DNA of 64,000 bases from an uncultured Roseateles sp. (GCF_945956965.1 NZ_CAMFJS010000018.1:39864-103863), one strand, 5' to 3'; counted from the stretch's first letter, positions 1-8,065 are shown. The notes: generated by a model not told the origin, from the letters alone. Program-made: numbers and translations.

Positions 1-1157
1 ACATCGCCGTAGCCGGCCGCGGCGGCCAGGGTGGTGAACATGTCCTCATGGGTCTGGATGCCGTTGGACACCTTGCCCTTGGGAATCTTGGCCGGCCAGC
101 GCACCAGCATGGGCACGCGCACGCCGCCCTCCCAGGTGCTGGCCTTCTCGCCGCGGAAAGGCGTGGAGCCCGCATCCGGCCACCAGGACACCATGGCGCC
201 GTTGTCGGTGGTGTAGACCACGATGGTGTTCTCGGCGATCTTCAGATCGTCCAGATGCTTGAGCAACTGGCCGACATGACCGTCATGCTCCATCAGGCCG
301 TTGCCGTAGATGTCGAATTCGCTGGAGATATCGCTGGCCAGATTGCGCGAACCGGGCTTCAGATGGGTGTAGAGGTGCATGCGGCTGGGGTTGAACCAAG
401 CCAGGAAGGGCTGCTTGGCCTGGTTCGCATTGCTGATGAACTTCTTGGTGCGATCCAGGAACTCCTCGTCCACCGTCTCCATGCGCTGCGTGGTCAGCGG
501 GCCGGTGTCCTTGACCTTTTGCTTGCCGACCTTGCCGAAGCGTGGATCGACGGTGGCATCGTCTTCCTGTGTGGCCACGGAATCGAGCACGCCGCGCGGA
601 CGATAGCGTTGGTTGAAACCGGGGTCCTTGCTCCACATGCGCAGCTCGGGCTCTTCCTCGGCATTCAGGTGGTAGAGGTTGCCGTAGAACTCATCGAAAC
701 CATTGACGGTGGGCAGGTGATTGTTGCGGTCGCCCAGGTGGTTCTTGCCGAACTGACCAGTGCGATAGCCCAGTTCCTTCAGCACCTTGCCCAGGGTGGG
801 GTCACGCTGGTCAATGCCCACGGGCGAGCCCGGCAGGCCCACCGTGGTCAAGCCGGTGCGAATCGGCATTTGGCCGGTGATGAAGGCCGCGCGGCCGGCG
901 GTGGAACTCGGGTGGGCATAGTGGTCGGTGAAGAGGATGCCCTCGCGCGCGATGCGGTCGATATTGGGTGTGGGGACCATCATGCCGTGGCTGTAGGCGC
1001 CCACGTTCCAGTAGCCCACGTCGTCGGCCATGATGACCAGAATATTCGGACGTTGCGCAGTCTGTGCCTGGGCAGGCAGGGCGGCAATGCCAACCATGGC
1101 GGCGGCGACGGACGCGGTCAGCGTCGTGCGGCGCCATTGGAAACGATTCGAGTTCAT
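1..1157 (-). CDS. Serine-type sulfatase (arylsulfatase family), 3' end outside window
   Basis: Exported sulfatase that hydrolyses a sulfate ester; the substrate cannot be read from sequence. The 385 visible codons start at 1157 behind an AGGAG ribosome site. An N-terminal signal peptide ends near residue 32 (ALPAQA then QTAQ). A metal-binding DD pair follows in NILVIMADD (residues 38-46). The catalytic signature is SSTAGR followed by AAFITG (residues 84-95). The residue converted to formylglycine would be Ser85, where many sulfatases have Cys. Serine-type enzymes need a radical-SAM maturase, and one is encoded 49 bases upstream on the same strand. A second conserved stretch, TTDNG, lies further on. 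The C-terminal end is beyond base 1. Family call is firm; the arylsulfatase label is only a class name. Confidence 0.9.
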   Translation of the reverse strand, partial: MNSNRFQWRRTTLTASVAAAMVGIAALPAQAQTAQRPNILVIMADDVGYWNVGAYSHGMMVPTPNIDRIAREGILFTDHYAHPSSTAGRAAFITGQMPIRTGLTTVGLPGSPVGIDQRDPTLGKVLKELGYRTGQFGKNHLGDRNNHLPTVNGFDEFYGNLYHLNAEEEPELRMWSKDPGFNQRYRPRGVLDSVATQEDDATVDPRFGKVGKQKVKDTGPLTTQRMETVDEEFLDRTKKFISNANQAKQPFLAWFNPSRMHLYTHLKPGSRNLASDISSEFDIYGNGLMEHDGHVGQLLKHLDDLKIAENTIVVYTTDNGAMVSWWPDAGSTPFRGEKASTWEGGVRVPMLVRWPAKIPKGKVSNGIQTHEDMFTTLAAAAGYGD

Positions 1158-1206
1158 GCCGAAATCTCCTTAGTGTGGTTGAGTGAGTGGTGAGGGGCTA
1201 AACGCC

Positions 1207-2451
1207 TCAGCGACCGAGGCGCTGGCGGATGAGGGGCATGTCTTGCTGAACCTGCGCATAAAAGCGCTGCAAGCCTTCGCAAAGATAGTTCAGCCCAGCG
1301 TCGCCCGCGGGCGTGCGGAGCAATCGGTTCTTGGGGCATTCACCCCAGCACAAGGGCAGTTGTGGGCAGCTGCGGCAGTGGGCCGGCAGGCTGTCGCGTT
1401 TGGCCAGCCCGAAAGCAATCTGCTGCTTTGAAAACGCCAGATCACCTTCGTGCGTGTCGCGGATATTGCCGAGCTTGTATTCGGGGTAGACAAAGTGGTC
1501 GCAGCTGTAGAGGCTGCCGTCATGCTCCAAGGCCATGGCCTTGCCGCAGATGGGCCCGGAGGTGCACATTTGCGCGGGATAGCCGAGCGACTGCGCCACC
1601 GCGCTTTCGAACACATTGACATGCACCCGTCCGAAATCGTGGGCCAACCAGTGGGCCCAAAGCGTGCACAAGAATTCGCCGTAATCGCGTGCATCAACTG
1701 ACCAGTCCGTGACGATGGACAGCGGGTGATCCGGCCGGCTGCGCGGGTGGCCGAGCACCGGTGCCGTGGCTGCATCTAAGTCGGGCCCTTGCTGCTTGAA
1801 GGTGCGCGGCTCCACGCAAGGGGTGAACTGCACGCGGTAGCTGCCCTTCACGCTGGTCAACACACGCCAGACTTCCAGCGGCTGCTTCGCCACCTCACGG
1901 TTGACCACGCACAGCAGCGCAAAAGGCACCTCATGCTGCGCCAGCAAGGCCGCGGCTTGAATCACTTTGTCAAAGGTGGGGGTGCCGCCCTTGGTGGGGC
2001 GGAATTTGTCGTGCAAGTCACGCGGCCCGTCCAGGCTCAGGCCAACATGGAAGCCATGCTGTTTCAGGAAGCGCGCCCACTCCTCATTCAGCAGCACGCC
2101 ATTGGTCTGCAAGTCGTTTTCGATGCGCTGACCGGGTTTGCGATGCTTGGCTTGCAGCGACACGATTTTCTCGAAGAATGCCAGGCCCACGACTGTGGGC
2201 TCGCCACCCTGCCACGAAAAAACAACCTCATCCCCCGTCTGCGCTTCGATGTACTGCTGAATATGCAGTTCAAGCAAATCCGCCGCCATGCGCGCATTGG
2301 CCTCATGGCCCAGCAACTCCGTCTTGTGCAGGTAGAAGCAGTAGGGGCAGTCCAGATTGCACAGCGCACCGGCCGGCTTGATCATCGTATGGAAGCGGTA
2401 GGCCCGACCGGCAGGCAGGGGCGGGAGCTGGCACTGCGGGCCTGCCTTCAT
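1207..2451 (-). CDS. Anaerobic sulfatase-maturating enzyme (radical SAM, SPASM)
   Basis: Cytoplasmic radical S-adenosylmethionine enzyme that would oxidise the active-site serine or cysteine of a sulfatase to formylglycine. With the start at 2451 the protein has 414 residues, close to known maturases. The radical-SAM cluster motif is CNLDCPYC (Cys31, 35, 38). The C-terminal half has the extra cysteines of a SPASM domain: CTSGPICGKAM, SCDHF, then CRSC, LPLCWGEC and a late LCEG, ligating two further iron-sulfur clusters in characterised anSMEs. The frame stays open to 2574, but that longer start would overlap the upstream gene, and residues before Met at 2451 look non-native. It lies 16 bases after the upstream gene and directly before the sulfatase, so the pair is very probably co-transcribed. 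No good Shine-Dalgarno sequence is seen. Confidence 0.9.
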   Translation of the reverse strand: MKAGPQCQLPPLPAGRAYRFHTMIKPAGALCNLDCPYCFYLHKTELLGHEANARMAADLLELHIQQYIEAQTGDEVVFSWQGGEPTVVGLAFFEKIVSLQAKHRKPGQRIENDLQTNGVLLNEEWARFLKQHGFHVGLSLDGPRDLHDKFRPTKGGTPTFDKVIQAAALLAQHEVPFALLCVVNREVAKQPLEVWRVLTSVKGSYRVQFTPCVEPRTFKQQGPDLDAATAPVLGHPRSRPDHPLSIVTDWSVDARDYGEFLCTLWAHWLAHDFGRVHVNVFESAVAQSLGYPAQMCTSGPICGKAMALEHDGSLYSCDHFVYPEYKLGNIRDTHEGDLAFSKQQIAFGLAKRDSLPAHCRSCPQLPLCWGECPKNRLLRTPAGDAGLNYLCEGLQRFYAQVQQDMPLIRQRLGR

Positions 2452-2467
2452 GGTGGAATGCTCGAGA

Positions 2468-3022
2468 TCAGCCACGGGCCCACACCTGCACATTGGCGCG
2501 TTCGCGAGCGCCGATCGGCGTCTTGTGCCAGAACACGATGCGGTCGATGAAACGCTTTTCACCGGGCAGGTCAATGATGCGGGTTGCGCCGCCGCGTTCG
2601 ATGTACTGCCTCACCTCGATGTCGCGCCATTGGCCGTTGCGGAACTGGATGCGCAGGCGCAGCATCTCCACCCGCGCATTGAACACGCGCAGGCGAATCG
2701 CCGAGAAAGCGCGATCGGCACGGACGCGAATTTCATCCCGGTCCACCGAGCGCCTGGCCTGCACTTGGCCAATCATGCGCCAGCCGCGGCCGGGCTTGCC
2801 GCCGATGCGGAAACCATCCTCGTCCGGGTCGGCGTGCGAGGTGATTGGGGCCGCGCCAAGCACTGTGCCCATCGCGCCCGCGATCAGCCATGCCCCCATA
2901 CGGCGGCGCGTTTCATCAGCGCTAGCGACCGCTGCAGCGGCGCCAATCTGGCCAATGGCGACTGGCCCGGTCACTCGCTGCGTGGATGCCAAGGTGGGCG
3001 AGGCACTTCTGATTGGGGTCAT
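2468..3022 (-). CDS. Exported beta-rich protein, DUF2541-like
   Basis: Function unknown. The 184-residue product starts at 3022 behind AAAGGA. It has a long N-region, RRR, a hydrophobic stretch (MGAWLIAGAMG) and a likely signal cleavage after ITSHA near residue 64. The mature part is about 120 residues of alternating hydrophobic and charged residues typical of a small beta-sandwich. Landmarks are VDRDEIRV, a short RNGQW turn and RFIDRIVFWH. This resembles proteins annotated as DUF2541 in other proteobacteria; I recognise the pattern but cannot run a profile. A second possible start at 2899 would give a more conventional signal peptide but has no ribosome site. It sits between the porin and the maturase in a minus-strand block, so a periplasmic role in the same pathway is an inference. 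Confidence 0.6.
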   Translation of the reverse strand: MTPIRSASPTLASTQRVTGPVAIGQIGAAAAVASADETRRRMGAWLIAGAMGTVLGAAPITSHADPDEDGFRIGGKPGRGWRMIGQVQARRSVDRDEIRVRADRAFSAIRLRVFNARVEMLRLRIQFRNGQWRDIEVRQYIERGGATRIIDLPGEKRFIDRIVFWHKTPIGARERANVQVWARG

Positions 3023-3207
3023 GGTGTTTGGGTCCTTTGCTAAGTTGGCTCAATCAACTCAGCAAGTGCAGGCAAGGCCGACTTTTGCAATCAATGTTAT
3101 GTGTTTGATCTGTTGCAGCATGAACCGATGGCTCAGCAAGACTTGGGCCGTGTAAATATCAAGTGAGCTGAGTCTTGGGGCGCTGCAACCGTGACCATGA
3201 ACCTGGA

Positions 3208-4650
3208 TCAGAAGTTGGCCGTGAGACCGACGCCGAAGGTGGTCCACGCCTGCGTGCCCTGCGGTGCCGTTGCTTTGAGGCCGGCGCCGGGCGTGTTGCG
3301 GGCGAGGAATGTGCTTGCAATCAATTTCGGGTTGAACACGTGGACATACTGCAGATACAGCTCAGTCGAGAGCTTGGCCTCGGGGACGCCGACAAGCAGG
3401 CCGTTCTCGCTGAAGCGCACGCCTTGGCCGAACTGAACCGGGCTGTTGAGTTGATCAACGGATGCGCTGACGCGCTGGAATTGAATGATGTCGCTGGGCG
3501 AGAGGTAGGCGTCGATGATGAAGCGCTGCGCTCGCAGATTGGCGTTCAGCCAAGAGTAGGCACCGTTAGCGCCGAACCACCAGTTCTCCAGCCCGTTGCC
3601 CCAGAACATGGGGTCGAAACGCTCGTAGGTCGAGGTGCCCGGCTTGTCGCCAGAAAAACGCGCCACGTGGTAGCTGAACTTGGGTGCAAAGGGCAAGGTC
3701 TGTCCCCACCAACTCGCGCCTACCAGCCAGGCATTGGCTTTCATCGGGTCGCGCTGACCGTTGGCCCGCGTGATGTCATTGCGCTGCTGCGCAAACTCCC
3801 CGCGCACGCCAAAAGTTGGCAGCCCGGGCACGAAGCCGGTGAAATCGGCCCAGCCGTGCCAGGTGGCAAGGCCCTCGCGGCCTTTCTCAATGAAAACCAG
3901 CGGCGCCAAGTTGCCTGGGTAGATGGCTTGCGAGCGCGGCACATTGAACCAAGACAGGCCCGCTTTACCGACTTGTGGGCGTGCCCATTCCAGTGCGAGG
4001 CCTCGTACTCGGGTGTCCGTCCGGGCCTCGGGGACTTCATCGGGTTCCAGCAAGAAAGCCGTGCCGGTGAATTCGCTCGCACTGGCACGTGCAATCACGC
4101 TGCGCGCCCAAGTCTTGCGTTGGGTTGAAGCACCGCCGCCCCATGAGTAGCCGTTGCCGGAGCCGGCGGTCAGCAGCATGCCGGTGCCCAGCGTGAAGGG
4201 TTGGCGGCCTAGCGACAGGTCATAGCCCCAATCGCCAGACTTGCCCCGCAGACCGATCATGGTCGCGTCGAAGCGAACCGTGCCCTGATTTTTGTAGTCA
4301 AAGGCATCCGCGCCCAGGGTTTTCGTGCCACCCACCGACACTGTGCCGTAGGCCTCAACACCCCCGCCGAGCTTGAATGCGCCATTGAGCTTGGGACGGA
4401 CCCAGAGCTCGGCAAAACTGCGGTCCTTGTCGAATGTGGGCGCAGAAGTGCTGGAAAGATTCCACCAAGTGCCTTGCATCGAGTAGTAGGCGCTGTAGGT
4501 GTCCATGCCTGCGTCCAGGGAAAGGTCGCCGGATTGCCAGGACCATGCGGCTTGCGGCTTGTCCTGCGCGCACACAGTTCCAAAGGCGACCGTAGTTGCG
4601 ATCATGCACAGAGTTTTGGCAAGGGGGCTGGGTGAGGGCAAGGTCTGCAT
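3208..4650 (-). CDS. Outer-membrane porin, alginate-export (AlgE-like) family
   Basis: A 480-residue outer-membrane beta-barrel. It has a signal peptide (hydrophobic MIATTVAFGTVCA, then QDKPQ), many amphipathic strands with alternating aromatic residues, and ends in TANF with a terminal phenylalanine, as expected for BAM-dependent barrels. Strand-rich stretches such as FAELWVRPKLNG, LRGKSGDWGYDLSLGRQPF and the C-terminal third resemble the alginate_exp/porin-4 type families that pass polysaccharides, oligosaccharides or organic acids. The real substrate is unknown. It is the first gene of the minus-strand block that also holds the DUF2541-like protein, the maturase and the sulfatase. That suggests uptake or release of a sulfated compound, which is an inference from position only. 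A short dyad lies just upstream of the start. Confidence 0.75.
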   Translation of the reverse strand: MQTLPSPSPLAKTLCMIATTVAFGTVCAQDKPQAAWSWQSGDLSLDAGMDTYSAYYSMQGTWWNLSSTSAPTFDKDRSFAELWVRPKLNGAFKLGGGVEAYGTVSVGGTKTLGADAFDYKNQGTVRFDATMIGLRGKSGDWGYDLSLGRQPFTLGTGMLLTAGSGNGYSWGGGASTQRKTWARSVIARASASEFTGTAFLLEPDEVPEARTDTRVRGLALEWARPQVGKAGLSWFNVPRSQAIYPGNLAPLVFIEKGREGLATWHGWADFTGFVPGLPTFGVRGEFAQQRNDITRANGQRDPMKANAWLVGASWWGQTLPFAPKFSYHVARFSGDKPGTSTYERFDPMFWGNGLENWWFGANGAYSWLNANLRAQRFIIDAYLSPSDIIQFQRVSASVDQLNSPVQFGQGVRFSENGLLVGVPEAKLSTELYLQYVHVFNPKLIASTFLARNTPGAGLKATAPQGTQAWTTFGVGLTANF

Positions 4651-5341
4651 GGTGTGGCGGTAAAAAGTTGTCGAGAGATTCTCGAAAGTTGCTGCCGCCT
4701 CGCTTTGTTGACAGCGCTGCAGCGCCTACCAGTCTACCCATGAAAAATGGCAGTGCCGACCTTGTTTGTCCGTCGTGCGCAACTGGCCTGAAGCGTTGAG
4801 CGCAGCCAATTTTTTATGCTTGGATTTGGCTAGCGCGCTGCGCTTGTGGTGCGTGGCAAACGCCGCATGGCCCCAGTTCATCGCAACGCGCTGTGCCTCA
4901 TGGCCGCTGCGGCGGCAGTTCCTCGAGGGCGGGGTGCTGACCGTTTTGACGCTGTACTTGGCAAGCGTGTTTGCCAGAGTGAGGATGAATTTGTCCCCTG
5001 AATAGGTGACAAAACTTGTGAGATTTTTGCGCCTCTTTGGTGCGCCAACTCGAATGGTGCTAATCGCAAGTTGGTGGCAAATCGTGGGTGGCTCAGACCA
5101 CTTGCATCGCTCTAGGCGCCACGCGTATGGCGATCGTGGACTGGTCAAGACCCAGTAAGGGTCGCGTGTGGGGCCAGTAAGGCCTGGCTTACTCGCCCTC
5201 GCATCGGTGACGGGACCGGAAGTCAAAACCCGAGTGGTAGGCCGAGTAAAGCGGCCCCTCGCGCAGCGTTTGTGGCGCGCTCACTTTGCGGCCGGAGCAA
5301 GGGGCCGTCTCGTGCAATCAGCGGCAAAAGAGCGAAAAGGC
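4651..5341. other. Intergenic region without recognisable gene
   Basis: 691 bases between the porin start and the end of the SlyD-like gene. Open frames exist on both strands (for example 166 codons on the minus strand at 4726-5226), but their translations show no family, no signal sequence and poor composition. Apart from the dyad at 4671-4685 I see no RNA gene, terminator or mobile element end. Most of it may be the porin promoter region plus a decayed gene. Confidence 0.5.
4671..4685. promoter_or_regulatory. Inverted repeat upstream of porin gene (candidate operator)
   Basis: Perfect dyad TCGAGA-gat-TCTCGA, 21 bases upstream of the porin start codon and flanked on both sides by the direct repeat AAAGTTG. 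Position and symmetry fit a repressor site in the leader or promoter. The cognate regulator is not in the window. Confidence 0.3.
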
Positions 5342-5863
5342 TCAGTGCAAAGGCTGATCCGCCGGTGCGCCGCCAATCACGCTGAACACGGCTTCGCCCA
5401 GGGTGCCGGCTTCGATCTCGGCTTCCGTGGCATCACGCACATCCAGCACCTTCATATGCATGCGCAGGCCGAGGCCGGCCAGCGGGTGGTTGCCGTCCAG
5501 CACCACATGCTCGGGGTAGACATCGGTGATGGTGTAGAGCGCGTGCTGGGGCATATCGGGCGTGGCTGCGCCTTCGGGCAGGCCTTCAAGCTGCATGCCG
5601 GGCTCCACTTCGTCGGGGAAGAGGGTGCGTGACTCGAAGCACACCAGGCTGGAGTCGTAGTCACCAAAGGCTTCTTCGGGCTGCAGCGCCAGGCTCACTT
5701 CGTAGCCGGCGCCTTGGTCCAGCAAGGCTTCCTCGACCTTGGCAAAAAGGTCGCTGCCGCCGTAGAAAAACTCCAGCGGCTCGGCCAATTCGTCGATCAA
5801 CTGCCCTTGGGCATCTTCAAGTCGCCAGCTCAAGGCGACAACACAGGGGGCGGAAATTTTCAT
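5342..5863 (-). CDS. FKBP-type peptidyl-prolyl isomerase, SlyD-like
   Basis: Cytoplasmic cis-trans prolyl isomerase and chaperone of the SlyD subfamily. The 173-residue product shows the FKBP fold split by an IF (insert-in-flap) domain. The N-terminal strand VVALSWRLEDAQGQLIDE is followed by the flap FFYGGSDLFAKVEEAL, where the usual YGxGxLIPGLE is degenerate. The substrate-binding insert follows, and then the diagnostic DGNHPLAGLGL. There is no His/Cys-rich metal tail like that of E. coli SlyD; the C-terminus ends QPLH. It is transcribed away from roxA across a 68-base gap. A -10-like AACAAT lies six bases before the ATG and there is no Shine-Dalgarno sequence. The flap changes mean isomerase activity may be reduced; chaperone function should remain. 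Confidence 0.85.
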   Translation of the reverse strand: MKISAPCVVALSWRLEDAQGQLIDELAEPLEFFYGGSDLFAKVEEALLDQGAGYEVSLALQPEEAFGDYDSSLVCFESRTLFPDEVEPGMQLEGLPEGAATPDMPQHALYTITDVYPEHVVLDGNHPLAGLGLRMHMKVLDVRDATEAEIEAGTLGEAVFSVIGGAPADQPLH

Positions 5864-5869
5864 GCCGCC

Positions 5870-5875
5870 ATTGTT
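5870..5875 (-). promoter_or_regulatory. -10-like hexamer 6 bases before SlyD-like start
   Basis: Minus-strand AACAAT preceded by TGA (extended -10 style), then six bases, then ATG. No Shine-Dalgarno sequence and no clear -35 box. One member of the recurring near-leaderless pattern. Confidence 0.35.
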
Positions 5876-5918
5876 TCACATGCCTCGCCGGGCTGCATTC
5901 GGCGCGCGCGGCATCAAG

Positions 5919-5924
5919 CACAAT
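5919..5924 (+). promoter_or_regulatory. -10-like hexamer 7 bases before roxA start
   Basis: CACAAT followed by seven bases and the ATG at 5932; no Shine-Dalgarno sequence. The in-frame ATG at 5923 overlaps this hexamer, which favours 5932 as the true start. Confidence 0.35.
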
Positions 5925-5931
5925 GTCGGCC

Positions 5932-7044
5932 ATGGATATCACCGCAAACTTGGCTCTTTTGGGTGGCCTCACGCCCGAACAATTCATGCGCCAGTACTGG
6001 CAGAAGAAGCCCTTGGTGGTGCGCCAGGCCATGCCCGGCGTCAAGCCGCCGGCCTCGCGCAGCGAGTTAGCCGCCCTGGCCGCCAGCGAAGACACCGAGT
6101 CGCGCTTGGTGAGTGCTTTTGATGGCCGCTGGGCCATGCGCAAGGGCCCGATTGCCAAGCTGCCGCCGTATTCGAAATCCGGTTGGACCTTGCTGGTGCA
6201 AGGCCTGGAGCAGCACTTGGATACGGCCTACAACATGCTGGAGCAGTTCCGCTTTGTGCCCGAGGCGCGGCTGGATGATTTGATGATCTCCTACGCCACC
6301 GATGGCGGCGGCGTGGGCCCGCATTTTGATTCCTACGACGTCTTCCTGATTCAGGTGCATGGCCAGCGCCGCTGGCGCATCGGGCAGCAAAAGAATGCTC
6401 AGCTGCGCGACGATGTGCCGCTGAAGATCATTGCCAACTTCGAGCCCGAGCAAGAGTATTTGATGGAGCCGGGCGACATGCTGTACCTGCCGCCTGGCTG
6501 GGCGCATGACGGCGTGGCCGTCGGTGAGTGCATGACCTGCTCGGTGGGCTTTCGCACGCCGTGGCGTGCCGAGCTGGCCAAGGATTTGCTGAGTCGCTTG
6601 ATGGACGACGAAGATCAGCATTACGCCAACAAGATGTATGCCGACCCCAAGCAGCCGGCCACTGCCACGCCAGGCCTGGTGCCGCAGCAATTGCTGGACT
6701 TTGCCCGCGACGCGGCCGAGCGCGCGCTGCGCGAGCCCTTGGCGCTGGAGCGGGCGTTGGGTGAGGCCTTGACCGAGCCCAAGCCTAAGGTCTGGTTCGA
6801 GGCTGGTGAGCCCTTGCCGGAAGGTGCGGACGCCGTGCTGGACCGTTGCAGCCGCATGCTGTACGACGCCGCCCATGTGTTCATCAATGGCGAGTCTTTC
6901 CGTGCGGCCGGCCGAGATGCGCGCTTGATGCGCGTCTTTGCCGATGAGCGCCGCCTGACGGCCAAGCAGTTGGCGCAGTTGTCTGAAGGCGCGCGCGAGT
7001 TGCTGGACCAGTGGGCGGAGGATGGCTGGGTCAGGGCTGCATAA
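5932..7044 (+). CDS. roxA: Ribosomal oxygenase, JmjC/cupin (RoxA/YcfD-like)
   Basis: 2-oxoglutarate- and Fe(II)-dependent oxygenase of the RoxA (YcfD) family, which in E. coli hydroxylates an arginine of ribosomal protein L16. The 370-residue product has the YWQKKPLVVR entry motif near residue 22. The JmjC-type iron ligands are His131 and Asp133 in GPHFDSYDVF, and His192 in PPGWAHDG. The winged-helix-like C-terminal region expected of the family ends in DQWAEDGWV. Length matches the family (about 370). The frame is open far upstream, to 5629, but that would run through the divergent SlyD gene; 5932 or 5923 are the sensible starts. It is followed after 49 bases by an unknown gene on the same strand, probably one transcript. 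Confidence 0.88.
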   Translation: MDITANLALLGGLTPEQFMRQYWQKKPLVVRQAMPGVKPPASRSELAALAASEDTESRLVSAFDGRWAMRKGPIAKLPPYSKSGWTLLVQGLEQHLDTAYNMLEQFRFVPEARLDDLMISYATDGGGVGPHFDSYDVFLIQVHGQRRWRIGQQKNAQLRDDVPLKIIANFEPEQEYLMEPGDMLYLPPGWAHDGVAVGECMTCSVGFRTPWRAELAKDLLSRLMDDEDQHYANKMYADPKQPATATPGLVPQQLLDFARDAAERALREPLALERALGEALTEPKPKVWFEAGEPLPEGADAVLDRCSRMLYDAAHVFINGESFRAAGRDARLMRVFADERRLTAKQLAQLSEGARELLDQWAEDGWVRAA

Positions 7045-7093
7045 GGTCTTGATGCGTCCTAACTGAACCTCGCCTGAGCGACCGGAGACCCAA

Positions 7094-7624
7094 ATGAACG
7101 TGCCCGCGAAGGAGCAATCCACACTCGTCCAAAGCGGCAACTTCGAGGGGCGTGTCGCCTTTTCAGCTGCGATTGCCAACGCCATTGCATGGGCGGCCGA
7201 GCAGGGCTGTAAAGAGATGTTCTGGCTGGACCGCAACTTCGCGGATTGGCCCTTGTCGGATTCAGCCGTGCTGGGGCATTTGCGGCGCTGGGCCCAGCCG
7301 GGGAGGCGCTTGCATTTGCTGGCCGAGCAGTACGATGACGTGGCGCGCCGGCATCCGCGCTTTGTGCAGTGGCGGGGGCGTTACGGTCACTGCGTTCATG
7401 CCCGCGCATGGGATGAGCCGGGGCTGCCGCCCGGCAGTCGCCATCAAGCCTTGTTGATCGTCAAAGGCACGGCCGGGCACGTGGGGCTGCGCTTATTCGA
7501 CCACGGCCATTGGCGCGGTCATATTTCCCTGGACAAGGCTGAGGTGCAGGCATTAAGCGAAGAGTTTGATGCAAGCTTGCAACGGTCTTACGAATCATTT
7601 GCTGCCACAACCCTGGGCCTCTGA
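7094..7624 (+). CDS. Hypothetical protein downstream of roxA
   Basis: A 176-residue soluble protein that I cannot assign. It has no signal peptide and no membrane segment. Recognisable landmarks are MFWLDRNFADWPLSD, a RWAQPGRRLHLLAEQYDDV helix, RHPRFVQWR and a central RLFDHGHWRGHISLD. The middle part, beginning with a predicted strand after a short charged helix, has the look of the small betaproteobacterial proteins of phospholipase-D-like or DUF7931-like shape, but that is only an impression. A ribosome-like AGACC/GGAG run (CCGGAGACCCAA) lies eight or so bases before the ATG. It follows roxA by 49 bases with no terminator between, so it is likely co-expressed and may act in translation or nucleic-acid repair. 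That role is inference. Confidence 0.6.
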   Translation: MNVPAKEQSTLVQSGNFEGRVAFSAAIANAIAWAAEQGCKEMFWLDRNFADWPLSDSAVLGHLRRWAQPGRRLHLLAEQYDDVARRHPRFVQWRGRYGHCVHARAWDEPGLPPGSRHQALLIVKGTAGHVGLRLFDHGHWRGHISLDKAEVQALSEEFDASLQRSYESFAATTLGL

Positions 7625-7755
7625 GGCGTGACAAAAGTACCGGCTATACTTGTAGGCTAGGCGATGGAAGCGCTCGAGGTTTCCTCGTCTTGTGACGTCG
7701 AGGCACGCAATGGCTTGATTCTCTAGGGAATTGATGCAATCGCGATGCTTCAAAA

Positions 7756-7769
7756 AATTACCGGTAATT
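7756..7769. promoter_or_regulatory. 14-bp perfect palindrome upstream of lipoprotein gene
   Basis: AATTACCGGTAATT, fully self-complementary, 32 bases before the lipoprotein start codon. It lies inside the likely 5' leader; a TATACT hexamer about 100 bases further upstream could be the -10 box. Candidate operator or small leader hairpin. Confidence 0.35.
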
Positions 7770-7801
7770 GAATCGTCGTTTAACGAATTTTGAGGACAAG
7801 T

Positions 7802-8044
7802 ATGAACAAGTCGATCCTGTTGGCTACCCTGTTGGCTGCTGTTGCTCTGACCGCTTGCGGCAAGAAGGAAGAAGCCGCTGTTGTGGCTCCCGTCGCTGAA
7901 GCCGCTTCGGCTGCCGCCAGCGCTGTTGACACTGCTGCTTCCGCTGTTGCTGCTCCGGTTGCTGACGCTGCTTCGGCTGTTGCTGACGCTGCTTCGGCTG
8001 TTGGCGCCGCTGCTGCCAGCGCTGTTGACGCTGCCAAGAAGTAA
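7802..8044 (+). CDS. Small alanine-rich lipoprotein with heptad repeats
   Basis: An 80-residue lipoprotein. The start at 7802 has GAGGA six bases upstream. The signal peptide ends in the lipobox LTAC, so Cys19 would be lipidated, followed by GKKEE. The mature part is nearly all Ala, Ser, Val, Asp and Glu in a roughly seven-residue period (VADAASA repeated twice exactly, with variants before and after), which predicts a single long alanine-zipper helix. It ends in KK. This architecture recalls Braun lipoprotein (Lpp), which ends in a lysine linked to peptidoglycan, but sequence similarity to Lpp itself is not evident. Codon use is strongly biased to GCT and GTT, as in highly expressed genes. 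It is monocistronic with its own terminator. Confidence 0.8.
   Translation: MNKSILLATLLAAVALTACGKKEEAAVVAPVAEAASAAASAVDTAASAVAAPVADAASAVADAASAVGAAAASAVDAAKK
7958..7999 (+). repeat. Tandem 21-bp repeat inside lipoprotein gene
   Basis: Two exact copies of a 21-base unit (7958-7978 and 7979-7999) encode VADAASA twice. Exact identity at DNA level suggests recent duplication by slippage, so copy number may differ between strains. Confidence 0.85.
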
Positions 8045-8065
8045 TCGACTCCTGTCGGTTCTCTG

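Noticed and set aside
48..1193. Long plus-strand open frame of 381 codons
   Set aside because: It is the antisense shadow of the sulfatase; the translation has no family features while the minus strand gives a full sulfatase signature.
4726..5226. 166-codon minus-strand frame in the gap after the porin
   Set aside because: No signal sequence, domain or ribosome site; composition does not resemble the neighbouring genes.
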